Shown here in pieces: positions 12,075 through 12,216 of a stretch of 12,216 nucleotides of DNA. This DNA is from Chitinophagaceae bacterium. Its GTDB lineage: Bacteria; Bacteroidota; Bacteroidia; Chitinophagales; Chitinophagaceae. The notes under the pieces are model-generated. The model did no database searches and was not told where the DNA came from. It worked only from the letters and a program-made list of their open reading frames with translations. How positions within the stretch are numbered: the stretch's first letter is position 1; each line of letters starts with the position of its first letter. Location of the stretch: the NCBI GenBank assembly GCA_947378615.1, contig CANCKV010000037.1, positions 1 to 12,216 on the forward strand, written 5' to 3'. The position numbers and the translations under genes are program-made.

Positions 12075-12216
12075 AATTAGTCCATCGTCTGCAAAGCTGA
12101 AATAGCCTTCATTGCTTACTATGATATGGTCGAGTACCTTTATATCGAACAGTAATGCTGCTTCTTTTATTCTCTTCGTAACATTCTCATCCGCTTTACT
12201 TGGTTTTAGACTTCCG
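12072..12216 (-). CDS. radC: RadC/JAB-domain protein, C-terminal 47 residues only
   Basis: The gene enters from the right edge. The visible end reads GSLKPSKADENVTKRI and ends DHIIVSNEGYFSFADDGLI. This matches the C-terminus of RadC-family JAB/MPN-type putative metallohydrolases, where (N)HPSG-x-L-x-P-S-x-x-D-x-x-x-T follows the metal-binding HxH and the protein ends near D-H-x-I-V-x-x-x-G-Y-x-S-F-x-D-x-G. The conserved aspartate is residue 9 of the fragment. The metal-binding histidines lie outside the window. Despite its name, the family has no proven role in DNA repair. The stop TAG belongs to a heptad repeat. Confidence 0.85.
   Translation of the reverse strand, partial: GSLKPSKADENVTKRIKEAALLFDIKVLDHIIVSNEGYFSFADDGLI

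Overview
The window looks like chromosomal DNA of a Bacteroidota species, perhaps a Chitinophagaceae- or Sphingobacteria-like lineage, although the exact taxon cannot be read from the sequence. The support is strong AT richness, a textbook Bacteroidota promoter (TTTG, 19 bp, TATGTTTG) ahead of the TetR gene, weak or absent Shine-Dalgarno sequences, a 23S-IVS-type four-helix-bundle gene, and short intergenic repeats of a kind common in that phylum.

Positions 1-7930 hold one long minus-strand operon for a tripartite ABC exporter, transcribed from right to left. It contains a TetR-family repressor (7930-7319), a TolC-like outer membrane factor (7135-5879), a lipoprotein HlyD-type adaptor (5731-4799), two ABC ATPases (4600-3674 and 3623-2868), a small S23 four-helix-bundle gene (2803-2432), and two ABC-2 permeases (2448-1306 and 1119 to beyond the left edge). 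Gene content and order match the cecR-ybhGFSR system of Enterobacteria, with YbhF split into two proteins. The two ATPases keep complementary catalytic motifs, so the heterodimer should have one consensus and one degenerate ATP site. The S23 gene has no expected place in such an operon.

Positions 7931-10257 are mostly non-coding repeats around one uncharacterised gene (9488-8526). They include a composite of hairpin repeats (8141-8334), a degenerate array with a period of about 41 bp (9698 to about 10067), and a 104-bp palindromic MITE-like element (10148-10251) bracketed by the 8-bp direct repeat CATCCATT. To the right are a secreted DNA/RNA non-specific endonuclease (10899-10258), a divergent PP2C-type phosphatase (11083-11838), and the C-terminal end of a convergent RadC-like JAB-domain protein (12216-12072).

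The most unusual aspect is the DNA between genes. All six junctions between the canonical transporter genes carry short periodic repeats. Most have an exact 7-bp period in several unrelated sequence families (TTGAAAA, TAGTGGT, and alternating AACTTAA/TACGTAA); others have 10-, 21- or about 41-bp periods. Many arrays begin at or contain the stop codon of the upstream gene, some encode terminal residues of proteins, and the S23 gene sits between two inverted heptad arms like the cargo of a small mobile unit. They recall the heptanucleotide STRR repeats of heterocystous cyanobacteria, but I know of no described system linking them to S23 genes. That link is an inference.
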